Made by a program: the position numbers and the translations under genes. Shown here in pieces: positions 37,679-46,009 of a stretch of DNA of 64,000 nt (position 1 is its first letter; every line of letters begins with the position of its first letter). The notes beneath the pieces were generated by a model. That model was not told where the DNA came from. It did no database searches and was given only the letters and a program-made list of their open reading frames with translations. This stretch comes from UBA4416 sp963422675 (GTDB taxonomy: Bacteria > Bacteroidota > Bacteroidia > B-17B0 > Aurantibacillaceae). The DNA is taken from NCBI GenBank assembly GCA_963422675.2, contig CAXVYS010000024.1, positions 744,001-808,000 on the forward strand, in the 5' to 3' direction.

Positions 37679-38170
37679 AGTTATGATATCAAATTATGTT
37701 TCAGAACTTGGAAAATACATTCGTTTTAAAGTACAAGGTGATTTTTGAGCTGTAAAAAAGGGCTGTAATAGATTAAATAAATAATCTGTAAGGACTAGGA
37801 AGGACAATTAAATTTAAGGCCAGAGACTTTTTTAAAATACTACTTGCAAATAGTATTTAGAGAGATACTTATACAAAGGTAAATAATATACTATAAGGTT
37901 GAAATGTTTAACAATATTAACACTTTGAGGCTTTTCTCTAGGCACCAAAAAAAAGAATTGTTATAAATAATTAATCTGTTGCTTCTTTGTTAAGTTGAGA
38001 GAATTGGAGAATGTCAGCCATTTGTTTTTACGTTAATACGTAGATAATTAATTGATAAGGTCAATTATTTTTTTTCTAAAACAGGATAGTGTATTTGTAA
38101 TATAATAATGGTGCATGGGTGAAAAAGCTAGACCCTAAACATTCGCATATAGTGTAGAATCTCTTAATTA
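37679..38170. other. AT-rich gap upstream of the T9SS gene
   Basis: No gene was found. It holds the promoter region of the T9SS protein gene and the tail of the 38171 gene. One inverted repeat, TACGT-TAAT-ACGTA, lies near 38027-38040, and poly-A/T tracts are frequent. No further structure was recognised. Confidence 0.5.
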
Positions 38171-38761
38171 TTAAAGATCACATAAGTTATTTTTATATTT
38201 ATTAAATAACCTGGTTACAACAAATTCCCCATTTTTACGCTCATTAATATTTTTCAGGGAAAAAAGTGCCACAATAAATTCTTTATTATTTAATTCGTAT
38301 TTAAGGTTATGTTTACTCAACAGTTTTATTGGAGAAGTCAGATCCTTACTATAAAAATAATCATACTCCACATCAGGGCTGCTACTATTTTCTGTCTGCC
38401 GGTATATTACCAGTCCATTAATTTCTACAATTTCAAAATACCCATATGGGTTAAATGGTTTTCCCGAATCAAAATATCTATACTCTTTTCCATTAAGCGC
38501 ATACCCATAAATTTCCCCTTCGGTATATTTTCGTTTATGTCTGCCTTCTTTCAAAACTATTTGATCAAAGTCATTCTCTTTCATCATATTTTTATGATTA
38601 CTTACGTTTACGCTGTCGAAGAAATGATAGTTCTCAAAATCCTTGAACGATCTATAAATACCATCCTCAACTTTACTTAACGGCTTTCCATTGTTATGCT
38701 GCGCGCTTAATGATGTGGTAATCACTATCATTATTGCCACTAATTTTCCTGCTATTTTCAT
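38171..38761 (-). CDS. Secreted protein of unknown function
   Basis: The start is taken at ATG 38761, giving 196 residues; an upstream in-frame codon at 38800 would add 13 residues but hide the signal peptide. The signal peptide ends SLSAQ. The mature part is lysine-, tyrosine- and glutamate-rich with strand-like segments (GEIYGYALNGKEYRYFDSG). No family was recognised. Flanks are long non-coding gaps, so it stands alone. Confidence 0.6.
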   Translation of the reverse strand: MKIAGKLVAIMIVITTSLSAQHNNGKPLSKVEDGIYRSFKDFENYHFFDSVNVSNHKNMMKENDFDQIVLKEGRHKRKYTEGEIYGYALNGKEYRYFDSGKPFNPYGYFEIVEINGLVIYRQTENSSSPDVEYDYFYSKDLTSPIKLLSKHNLKYELNNKEFIVALFSLKNINERKNGEFVVTRLFNKYKNNLCDL

Positions 38762-39106
38762 TATATTTAATTTAATAGTTATTCTTTTAGCGAATGGCAA
38801 AGGTCGGAAAATCTAATAGAGCACCTGAAACATATCTAAATTAAGGAGAGACCTCTCTGATTTTTAATAAGGAGCCGTAGGATGTGTTTATGTTTTAGAT
38901 CATGCAACCACAGAAACCAAAATTTACTTATGACCATTCAACTTTTATGCCTGATCCGGAATCTCTTTTTTCGACGATAATGGGTTGCACAGACTACTAC
39001 TTACTAACGATATTTTTAAATACCATTTTGGGTTTTTGAAACAATAACCACATAGGTTTTTAAAGGCAGGCTTGGTGCAAATAAAAGAGGGGTTTTAAAC
39101 TATAAG

Positions 39107-39155
39107 TGAAAAATCACCTCCGGCATTTTACGTTAGTGTTATTTTTTTTAACGTT
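39107..39155 (+). pseudogene. 49-bp fragment of the 46010-46471 membrane-protein gene
   Basis: This stretch matches 46213-46261 at 46 of 49 positions (three T/C differences, none an indel), in the same reading frame (SPPAFYVSVIFFNV against LPPVFYVSVIFFNV). A stop codon lies 10 bp upstream in that frame and the match ends sharply on both sides, so it is a fragment and not a gene. The rest of the gap 38762-39332 shows no gene. Confidence 0.7.
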
Positions 39156-39332
39156 AGTGTTATTTTTTGTTTAAGTTATAATAAAATAGCTAACTGCGGT
39201 AGTTTAGATAATTGATTTATTTGAAACAGAATTAATATTTAAAGTAAAATTGATTATCAAGTAAAAAAGAATCGCTTTATTTGTTGTTGTGACAAAAAAA
39301 GCACTAAAAAATAATTTAATAAGACCCAAAAA

Positions 39333-40667
39333 ATGAAAAAACAGTTACTATGTATGGCTTTTGTAACGAGTCAGTTATTTGTAAACGGACAAATTACTCC
39401 AACAGGAAGTTTAACAACAGCCCGAATCGGCCACGAATCACAGGTATTGCCAAATGGTAATGTTATGGCGATGGGAGGAGACAATTATACATTATCTAAT
39501 TTCGCAACCTATAAAACGTGTGAAATATATAACACTACTTCAGGCACATGGAGTGCAGGTATAAGTATGAAAGATACACGGAGTTATTTCTCGTCAGTTA
39601 CGCTAAATAATGGGAAAATATTGGTTATGGGTGGTGCAGTAGGCGATTATTATTCGGGAACACCTTATATCAGGAAAAGTTGTGAGTTGTATGACCCCGT
39701 TACAAATACCTGGGCATATACAGATAGTATGCAGGCAGGGCACATCGGTCATTTTGCAGTAAAACTTAATAATGGAAAAGTTTTAATTGGAGGCGGAAAT
39801 TTAGGTTCAACGGCCTGTCAATTATATGATCCGGCTACAGGATTATGGTCTGCTACAGGTAGTTTGGCGATTACTCGTGAACATCAGGATATTGTACTGT
39901 TAGCTAATGGTAATGCCCTTATAAGTGGCGGGTATGTTAATACTGCCGAAGTGTACAATGCAAATACAGGTACATGGTCTTCAGGAGGAACGATGAGTAC
40001 AATTCATAATTTTCATTCTTCAATTTTGTTGAATAATCAGAAAGTACTAATTGCAGGCGGTGGAAGTCCTACATGTGAATTGTATGATCCGAACACAAAT
40101 ACATTTACTACAACTGGAACTATGTCGCATGAAAGAAACCGTTGCCCGGAAGTATTATTATCAAATGGAAATGCACTATCCTTTGGGTTAGCTGATTTTT
40201 TCTCACCAACAAATACCAAATGTATTGAAACATACAATCCAACCCTTGGTACATGGTCTACTGCAACATATACCACCGGATCAAATTTCGGTGTTAATGG
40301 ATATACAATACATAAATTATCTAATGGAAATATCCTTATTATTGGAGGTACTTTTACTTCCGGTAATGGGGCATCTAAAGGCTGTTTTTTAGTAAGTGGC
40401 TCAAGTTCTACCGGTATTAATGTGTTACAGTCTTCTTCTTTATTGACATTTTTTCCTAATCCGGCAAAAGACTATATAACAATTGATGTGGCATTAATAG
40501 AAAAAGAGTCGGAGTGCGTCATCTACGCAGCTGATGGTTCTGAAAAAATACATACTGTATTACAGAATGATAAATTGATAGATATTAAACAACTTTCATC
40601 CGGTATTTATTTTATATGTTTAAAAAATGGCAGTGATATGATGTCTGCAAAATTTATAAAAGAATAG
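39333..40667 (+). CDS. Kelch-repeat protein with T9SS sorting domain
   Basis: The 444-residue product has a signal peptide ending VNGQ. It is followed by about six Kelch-like repeats (LPNGNVMAMGG, LNNGKILVMGG, LNNGKVLIGGG, LANGNALISGG, LNNQKVLIAGG), each ending in a beta-propeller blade with a tyrosine/tryptophan pair. A type A T9SS C-terminal domain follows (LLTFFPNPAKDYITIDV ... SAKFIKE). It is expected to be secreted by the Por system; the Kelch propeller suggests binding of a glycan or protein. It is flanked by gaps and followed by a terminator. Confidence 0.88.
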   Translation: MKKQLLCMAFVTSQLFVNGQITPTGSLTTARIGHESQVLPNGNVMAMGGDNYTLSNFATYKTCEIYNTTSGTWSAGISMKDTRSYFSSVTLNNGKILVMGGAVGDYYSGTPYIRKSCELYDPVTNTWAYTDSMQAGHIGHFAVKLNNGKVLIGGGNLGSTACQLYDPATGLWSATGSLAITREHQDIVLLANGNALISGGYVNTAEVYNANTGTWSSGGTMSTIHNFHSSILLNNQKVLIAGGGSPTCELYDPNTNTFTTTGTMSHERNRCPEVLLSNGNALSFGLADFFSPTNTKCIETYNPTLGTWSTATYTTGSNFGVNGYTIHKLSNGNILIIGGTFTSGNGASKGCFLVSGSSSTGINVLQSSSLLTFFPNPAKDYITIDVALIEKESECVIYAADGSEKIHTVLQNDKLIDIKQLSSGIYFICLKNGSDMMSAKFIKE

Positions 40668-40754
40668 AATATGAGAGAATGTTCAGAATAACACTTTTGA
40701 AGGGATTAAATTCAAATAGTGGTGTTAATCAGTAAAATAAACAATAAATTAGTT

Positions 40755-40787
40755 AAAAAAAGCGAGGGTATTTACCTTCGCTTTTTT
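40755..40787. terminator. Bidirectional terminator
   Basis: A long hairpin with arms AAAAAGCGA and TCGCTTTTT, plus GGT/ACC near the loop, and A and T tracts on both sides. It follows the Kelch gene on the plus strand by about 88 bp and directly abuts the end of the minus-strand remnant at 40786. Confidence 0.8.
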
Positions 40788-41013
40788 ATTTAAGATTTAA
40801 TAAGAGTTGCAGAATTCCATTTTTATCTAATATAAAACTGAAATACCCTTTTAAAACATAATTAACAAAAGTATCAGAAAATTCACTTTGATAATCATAC
40901 TTTAAATAAGCCCTGAATTTACTGTTTAAATGAGCTTTGGTGATGTCTTCAAAGCCTTTAACATTTGTAGAATTATCAAGGAAGTCAATAAAAGCAGATA
41001 GTAGATAGCCATG
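40786..41013 (-). pseudogene. Truncated 3' end of an unknown gene
   Basis: The minus-strand frame reads as 75 coding-like codons (HGYLLSAFIDFLDNSTNV, then FRAYLKYDYQSEFSDTFVNY, ending LLLNLK) and a stop just inside the terminator. A TAG lies immediately upstream in frame and no start codon is available, so this is the C-terminal remnant of a lost gene. It sits at the left edge of the accessory island, next to the repeat at 41040. No family was recognised. Confidence 0.5.
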
Positions 41014-41402
41014 CTAAACTTGATACTAGAACTATATATAAGAAATGTAGATTAATTTGGCCGGATATACCTTAACAGTATAAAAAATAATAGACTAATG
41101 TAACTAAATAAAAATTTCAACGTTATACTAGTCAGAATCGTTACCGATTATTTTTGAGACAGAAACTATCAATTTGAAGATAACTCATACTCGGATACGT
41201 AGCCAACGAACATCCACTTCGCGCAAGCAGGGACGGGAAAGAATTTGAGGGAATTATTCCCGCTCCCACTTGGACGGAGACTATTAAAACGCTTAATAGA
41301 TGGATTATTGGCTTGGTGCACGAAACTTAAAATTATTTCTGTACCACCACTAATAAAAAATGTACATTTCATTTCTGAAAAACTTTAACCCTTGACCTGA
41401 TT

Positions 41403-41433
41403 AAAAAGGCTACTCAATTGAGTGGCGTTTTTT
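41403..41433 (-). terminator. Terminator of the left 85-codon gene
   Basis: Imperfect hairpin AAAAAGGCTACTCAA / TTGAGTGGCGTTTTT, located directly after the 41440 stop on the minus strand. The right copy (60378-60408) is a perfect version, so two compensating changes were lost here. Confidence 0.6.
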
Positions 41434-41439
41434 GTTATG

Positions 41440-41697
41440 TTATACTAAAGAAATTCCTAGCTGATTGCAGACAAATGTCCTGAATTTATGCCTGGGTCTG
41501 GGAGTAGAAGCATTTTCACACGCTTTTTGGACCGCATTATTAATATTAACCACAGTTAGATTTGGATAATATTTTAATGTTTTGTTCCCTATATAATCTC
41601 GTTCCCATTGTTCTTCACATGAAACAAAAAGTCTATCCTCGGTTTTTTTCTTTTTGTTATCATAATCTTCCCAATCTTCTAAAATTATTTTTGACAT
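41440..41697 (-). CDS. 85-aa protein of the repeat unit (left copy)
   Basis: Unrecognised small protein, acidic at the N-terminus (MSKIILEDWEDYD), then KKKK, and a conserved core CEEQWERDYIGNKTLKYYP. The end is basic (PRPRHKFRTFVCNQLG). It differs from the right copy (60415-60672) by seven residues scattered along the chain, and the reading frame is kept, so both appear maintained by selection. The basic C-terminal half could bind nucleic acid, which is a guess. Confidence 0.65.
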   Translation of the reverse strand: MSKIILEDWEDYDNKKKKTEDRLFVSCEEQWERDYIGNKTLKYYPNLTVVNINNAVQKACENASTPRPRHKFRTFVCNQLGISLV

Positions 41698-41892
41698 AGC
41701 TTTAATTCTTAATTGATATAAATTGAATTAAGTAAACCTATGCAAACAGTTCAATATAAAGAATACGTAAAACCACGTGTTTTTTAGCTTATACTTCGAT
41801 CTGCTTTTCAGTCTTTGGTGATAACTATTATGGACCTGATTCCCTTTTGTTCCTGATCCCAATTCTGTGTAAGGCAATAATTGAGCAATAAA

Positions 41893-41950
41893 AAAGCCTC
41901 ACATTTCTGTGAGGCTTTGGTGGGCTCTACGGATGAAAAATCGAACCAGT
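41893..41950 (-). other. Eroded tRNA 3' end with terminator (possible attachment relic)
   Basis: On the minus strand the sequence reads CTGGTTCGA, then a run of T, then GTAGAGCCCACCA at 41930-41918. It is directly followed by a strong hairpin (AAAGCCTCACA / TGTGAGGCTTT, 41893-41918) and six T. T-loop-like GGTTCGA plus a CCCACCA end plus terminator is what the 3' end of a tRNA gene looks like, but the T stem does not pair and the rest of the tRNA is missing. It starts about 75 bp after the left repeat. Confidence 0.4.
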
Positions 41951-42015
41951 TTTTAGAAGATTTGTCAATTTTATATGGTCTAAGTAATTTAATTTCAATA
42001 TAATACATTAGAGTT

Positions 42016-42891
42016 TTATGATTTTGTTTTAGGAGGTTCTAAAAAAGGAAACTCTATAAACTCACATTTATTTTGTAAGTTAATATCTGCTGTTATCAAA
42101 AATATTGGTCGATCAGAATTTTTTTTAGTTAAAACTAATATTTCGGCTAAAAGCCTATCATCCTCATTATTTTGATCTAACCAACTTAAATTTTTGGAGA
42201 AATCCGGCTCGACTGCAATTGTACGTAAATTGATCTTATCTTTTTTTATTACTACCCCTTCGGTTAATTTTCCTCTTCTTCTATATTCCTTTAATTTATT
42301 GATTAATGTAATTGCTTTAGTTCGTATCGAATCGTTTCGATGTTCAATTTTATGTTTATCTAAATCTTTAAGAACGCTAGGCGTTACAATAATTTCAAAG
42401 GTGCCAAACTCGGAAAAATTCCAGTTTTCAATATCGGCATTTATGTAAAGAGCATTTGTATCAGGAACAAGTATGGGAGATAAATTAGAGTTTTTAAATA
42501 ATGTTGATAATAATGTTTGAATACTATTTACCGCCTCAGCTGCTTTATTTGCTGCTTCATTAGTCGTTTTTATCCATGTTAAAGAATTTTGGAGGATAAG
42601 GGATAAAATGACTTGCTTATGTTTTTCAAAATCTTTTGCGTGATTTTCTGTAGAGCCTGATAATAGAAATGTTATTATTTCAAATATTTCATTAGATCTT
42701 TTAAACAGCTTGTCTTGAATAGGAACGGAATCGGCGCTAATTTCCTCAAATTTGTGATTTCCCGAAGTCGAAAAAAAAGAATCGCCTGGGAAAATAGTCT
42801 GTCTTATACTTGTATTTGAACTAAGAAAGTTTTTTAGCTGGACTCCGAGATTTCCTAAATCATTATTCACTTTTTGGACAAAAGTCTCCAT
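42016..42891 (-). CDS. PIN-domain protein
   Basis: The 291-residue protein has an N-terminal helical region (1-135). A C-terminal PIN-like nuclease domain (about 139-285) has acidic residues in the expected places: VPDTN (D144), LKDLDKH (D176/D178), NEDDRLLAEIL (D244/D245) and LITADINLQ (D269). The DTN..D..DD..D pattern supports an intact metal-dependent RNase site. The N-terminal part has no known family. It is probably cotranscribed with the 85-codon gene 38 bp upstream (42930-43187); such a pair could be a toxin/antitoxin, but the orientation and sizes are not those of canonical VapBC. Confidence 0.75.
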   Translation of the reverse strand: METFVQKVNNDLGNLGVQLKNFLSSNTSIRQTIFPGDSFFSTSGNHKFEEISADSVPIQDKLFKRSNEIFEIITFLLSGSTENHAKDFEKHKQVILSLILQNSLTWIKTTNEAANKAAEAVNSIQTLLSTLFKNSNLSPILVPDTNALYINADIENWNFSEFGTFEIIVTPSVLKDLDKHKIEHRNDSIRTKAITLINKLKEYRRRGKLTEGVVIKKDKINLRTIAVEPDFSKNLSWLDQNNEDDRLLAEILVLTKKNSDRPIFLITADINLQNKCEFIEFPFLEPPKTKS

Positions 42892-42929
42892 GTTTAAGCA
42901 GTATTAATGGTTTTGCATAAGTTAAGGTA

Positions 42930-43187
42930 TTAGTCAATATTTTGATTTGTAATATGTTTTAATGTTCTAATAGCTATATCACAGGACATTAAAATTTTCA
43001 AATCTTCTTCAAAATTCTCTTTATTTGAAGGCGCTAAAGTAGAATTGTATATGTGACCTTTCACGGAAATAACTTTATTAAGTTCTTTAATTGCAACAGT
43101 AATCAACTCTTTGAATTTTTCGCTATTGCTATCGAATTCTGCAACTGTTTTGCCATTTTGATTATAGATGAAATTCAATTTTTCCAT
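42930..43187 (-). CDS. Small acidic protein upstream of the PIN gene
   Basis: An 85-residue protein with a short strand region (NFIYNQNGKTVAEF), then a helical half (FKELITVAIKELNKVI and FEEDLKILMSCDIAIRTLKH). It ends 38 bp before the PIN-domain gene on the same strand. No family was recognised. Its size and position would fit an antitoxin or a partner of the PIN protein, but no DNA-binding motif is visible. Confidence 0.5.
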   Translation of the reverse strand: MEKLNFIYNQNGKTVAEFDSNSEKFKELITVAIKELNKVISVKGHIYNSTLAPSNKENFEEDLKILMSCDIAIRTLKHITNQNID

Positions 43188-43254
43188 TTAAAATTATATT
43201 AGAAGTAAGTGTTTCTATTAAAGTTAAGATAATTTATTTGAATACTCATTACTA

Positions 43255-43400
43255 TTAACGCTTATAGAGAACATTTTTTAACTCATCATCAGTTAATGAT
43301 AGATAGTAAATGCTATTTTCTAACAACAATTTTCCCCTGCCTGTATTGGAGGGCGCCCAAAAATATCATTACCAAGCACGATGCCTGGGTGTGGCTCCAT
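43255..43400 (-). pseudogene. Frameshifted small gene remnant
   Basis: From an ATG at 43400 the minus strand reads EPHPGIVLGNDIFGRP and runs into a stop. A one-base shift continues as APSNTGRGKLLLENS, then YYLSLTDDELKNVLYKR and a stop at 43255. The two pieces look like one protein end broken by a frameshift. The family is not recognised. The rest of 43188-43688 has only palindromic repeats (see 43481-43628). Confidence 0.4.
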
Positions 43401-43480
43401 AATTTTAATTTTATCGAATATATGATTTTTTTAATAGCATTAAACATATGTAATTAGCTACAATTATAATCTAAAAATAT

Positions 43481-43628
43481 TATAAACATCTACGTAATTT
43501 TACGTGCTTTGATAGTATAAAATGAACAAGCATTGCTCATTTAAATTAATAAGGTTCTCAAAATACCAGCCATTTAAGTGATTAAACTGCTTACTTATTT
43601 AATTTATAAACATCACGTAATTTTACGT
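43481..43628. repeat. Two direct copies of a palindrome-bearing 24-bp motif
   Basis: TATAAACATC followed by the palindrome ACGTAATTTTACGT occurs at 43481-43505 (with one extra T) and 43605-43628, 124 bp apart. The second copy lies 61 bp before the start of the 43689 lipoprotein gene. Such repeated palindromes suggest operators for a dimeric regulator; no regulator is adjacent. Confidence 0.5.
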
Positions 43629-43688
43629 ATATATATAAGAAATAGATAGTCGACTTTTGTGACCGTAATCCACTAAACCTTTAAAAAA

Positions 43689-44846
43689 ATGAAAACACCC
43701 TTGTTAGTATTGGCTGTATCGCTTCTGGCATTTACGGCCTGTAAAAAAGACATTAAAACACTTAAAGATTCCTCGGTAACAAACACTACGCAACAGGGAG
43801 TAAACAGTACACATGCGCGATCAGGTTCCCCTATCACCCTAAGAGGTGACGTTTTAAATTTTGATACACAACAAACTTTCGATTCACTTATCGGTGAATT
43901 GGAAACACAACAGACTGAATTTACCCTTGCAGGTTTCACTCCGCTTTACCATACTTATAATGAAGTAATGGCGGCAGAAGATGCACAGATGACTGCTTTT
44001 GTAAATTCTTACAGTTCTGTTGATGATGCTATTGCGCACAAAGATCTATATGTACACTCTACTATATATACTAATAATACTGACATTCTGGATAACGAAG
44101 TGTTTTCAGATGGCGAACCTTATGTAACCATTAATTTATTTTCTCTCACGATTGCGAAGCTTACCAACAAATATGGTTTTGTGATCATTGATAACACGCT
44201 GTATCATTATACAAAAGATATGATATACTCCACCACGACGTTTGATCCTGCTCAACCTTCCTATAATTTAAGCAATACGCTTAACGCAGGTAAATTACAG
44301 GATGCCACATATGTCCTTACTCCCTCCGGAAAACCTGAAAGTACTTGTGAATGCAATAATTCAAATAATCATTGGGTTGAAAAAACGTATACAGGTCAAC
44401 TTCCTAAACAAAGACACCAATTGCAGGTTGTATTTACTCAACAAAATAAAACAGCAGAAGGACATTGCTATAACGAGTCGAAACTATATGTAACGGGGAA
44501 ACATTTCAAAAAACATATTTTTGGAAGTTGGGTAAGCGCAAATGTATCAAGTATGTACTTTGAAGGAGCCTTTAATGGGCCACGTACACCTTCTGTAAAC
44601 TTTGTTTATTATTCGCCTGGCTACATATTGAACTACACTATACCTAACTTTAATTATCCTGATCCGTTTACACAAAGTCAGTGTGTATTTTATAACGTTT
44701 CAGGGGTCACATTTACTCATTTTACAGACAAGAATCGCAGTAATAATGGCACTTACCTTCCCTGCTTTTATGTGAACCATGCTACTTACAAAATGGGAAC
44801 TATGCAAGGACCTATACCTAACAGTTGGACTATTATAAGCTGGTAA
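43689..44846 (+). CDS. Lipoprotein of unknown function
   Basis: The 385-residue product has a lipobox (LLAFTAC, Cys18), a lysine/threonine linker and a large soluble region. Features include FNSLIGELETQQTEF-like helices near residue 70, a cysteine-rich patch (ESTCECNNSNNHW) and a C-terminal aromatic-rich half (NFVYYSPGYILNYTIPNF). No known domain was recognised. It is preceded by two palindromic repeats and followed 21 bp later by a perfect terminator, so it is monocistronic. It is probably an outer-membrane-anchored surface protein. Confidence 0.65.
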   Translation: MKTPLLVLAVSLLAFTACKKDIKTLKDSSVTNTTQQGVNSTHARSGSPITLRGDVLNFDTQQTFDSLIGELETQQTEFTLAGFTPLYHTYNEVMAAEDAQMTAFVNSYSSVDDAIAHKDLYVHSTIYTNNTDILDNEVFSDGEPYVTINLFSLTIAKLTNKYGFVIIDNTLYHYTKDMIYSTTTFDPAQPSYNLSNTLNAGKLQDATYVLTPSGKPESTCECNNSNNHWVEKTYTGQLPKQRHQLQVVFTQQNKTAEGHCYNESKLYVTGKHFKKHIFGSWVSANVSSMYFEGAFNGPRTPSVNFVYYSPGYILNYTIPNFNYPDPFTQSQCVFYNVSGVTFTHFTDKNRSNNGTYLPCFYVNHATYKMGTMQGPIPNSWTIISW

Positions 44847-44867
44847 TCTGAATTTGATGTTTTCATT

Positions 44868-44899
44868 AAAAGCGTTCAGCAGGCCTGCTGAACGCTTTT
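44868..44899 (+). terminator. Perfect 32-bp terminator palindrome
   Basis: Arms AAAAGCGTTCAGCAGG and its exact complement, followed by seven T. It ends transcription of the 43689 lipoprotein gene and separates it from the nucleotidyltransferase-HEPN gene. Confidence 0.9.
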
Positions 44900-44997
44900 G
44901 TTTTTTTACTCCTTCTCTTATATTAGGGCATAAGAGTTGTTTTAAATTCATATTTACTAAAACAATATTATTACTATCTTCGCTTTTACATAGTATT

Positions 44998-45882
44998 ATG
45001 AAAAGTGATATAAGCCCTCTTTTTAAGACAGCTAATAAATACAAGGAAGATGAGTTGAACGCGATTGTAAAATCAGTTGTTTCAGCATTTTTCGATGTAG
45101 AAATGATTATCCTATTTGGTTCTTATGCCACTGGTAAATGGGTAGAAGACATTCAACGAATTGATGGTAATGAGTTTGGGTACAAAAGTGACTTTGATCT
45201 TTTGATTATACTACATACTAATGGGAAAGCCAATGATTCTTTATATACAGCCAGTATTGACAAAGTAATGCGTAGCCTTAAATTAACAACCCCCGTTGGA
45301 GCTATTTATCATGGAATTGATTTTATTAATCACCAGATCAGTGAAGGATCCTATTTTTTTCACGAGATCATGGAGCAAGGCTATATGCTTTACAATTCTA
45401 ACAGGCATAAACTTAATCCTATTAAAGAATTAAATATTACTGAACTTAAAGAAAAAGCTGAAAGGGATTTTGACATTTGGTTTAACAGTGCGAATGGTTC
45501 ATTAGAAATGTATTTATCAGGTGTTGAAAAAATATTATACAAAGAAGCTGTTTTTAATCTCCATCAGGCAACGGAACGTTATTACGCTGCTATTCAATTG
45601 GTATTTACAGGCTATAAACCAAAAACGCACGACATTGGCGATTTGGAAGTTTATGTAAATAACTTAGACTTACGCTTTGCAAAAGTGTTTCAGAGAGAAA
45701 ATGAAAAAGAGGAGGATTATTTCCAGCTTTTAAGGCGTGCCTATGTCGATGCCCGTTATAATGTAAAATATACTATTACAAAGGAAGAACTAGAATATAT
45801 TTATAATCGGTTACTGCTTTTAAAACTGCTGACACAAGAAATTTGCCAGGCAAAGATTGCAAGCTTTGAAAAAAAAACATAG
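44998..45882 (+). CDS. Fused nucleotidyltransferase-HEPN protein
   Basis: The start is taken at the ATG at 44998, since the longer open frame (from 44854) would run through the terminator. The 294-residue protein has an N-terminal MNT-type nucleotidyltransferase domain with GSYATG (41-46) and SDFDLLI (D65, D67). A C-terminal HEPN domain (about 165-290) has helices AVFNLHQATERYYAAIQLV, the KTHDIGDL turn, and a last helix with RRAYVDARYN. Usually MNT and HEPN form a two-gene toxin/antitoxin pair in which AMPylation neutralises the RNase. Here both are one chain. The typical RX4-6H RNase motif is not evident in the HEPN part, so toxicity is uncertain. Confidence 0.8.
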   Translation: MKSDISPLFKTANKYKEDELNAIVKSVVSAFFDVEMIILFGSYATGKWVEDIQRIDGNEFGYKSDFDLLIILHTNGKANDSLYTASIDKVMRSLKLTTPVGAIYHGIDFINHQISEGSYFFHEIMEQGYMLYNSNRHKLNPIKELNITELKEKAERDFDIWFNSANGSLEMYLSGVEKILYKEAVFNLHQATERYYAAIQLVFTGYKPKTHDIGDLEVYVNNLDLRFAKVFQRENEKEEDYFQLLRRAYVDARYNVKYTITKEELEYIYNRLLLLKLLTQEICQAKIASFEKKT

Positions 45883-46009
45883 CCCTTTTGTAAAACCTAT
45901 TCTTTTTTTTATAATTTTGCCGAACGTTTATTTTTGTTAGTTCTTCTTATTTAAAAATTCGTCATCACACTCGGTTCAAAGGATCATTGTAATTCCAAAG
46001 TCCGAAATC

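Larger units (their letters stand above)
41040..41817. repeat. Left copy of the ~780-bp direct repeat
   Basis: This unit is largely identical to 60013-60792 in the same orientation, with scattered substitutions and small indels. Homology becomes strong from about 41072 and ends sharply at 41817, just after CAGTCTTTG. It contains the 85-codon gene (41440-41697), its terminator and a conserved non-coding or relic-coding 5' part. Together with the right copy it brackets about 19 kb of accessory genes. Confidence 0.85.

Noticed and set aside
39125..39170. Apparent tandem repeat of AACGTTAGTGTTATT
   Set aside because: Most of it is explained by the copied fragment of the 46010 gene; only a short second unit remains.
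41169..41372. Minus-strand frame in the repeat unit (also at 60118-60354)
   Set aside because: The two copies diverge in frame and length, and the opposite strand carries the better conserved relic frame.
41808..42008. 66-codon frame over the tRNA-like end
   Set aside because: It runs through a terminator and a tRNA-like end, a typical false ORF.
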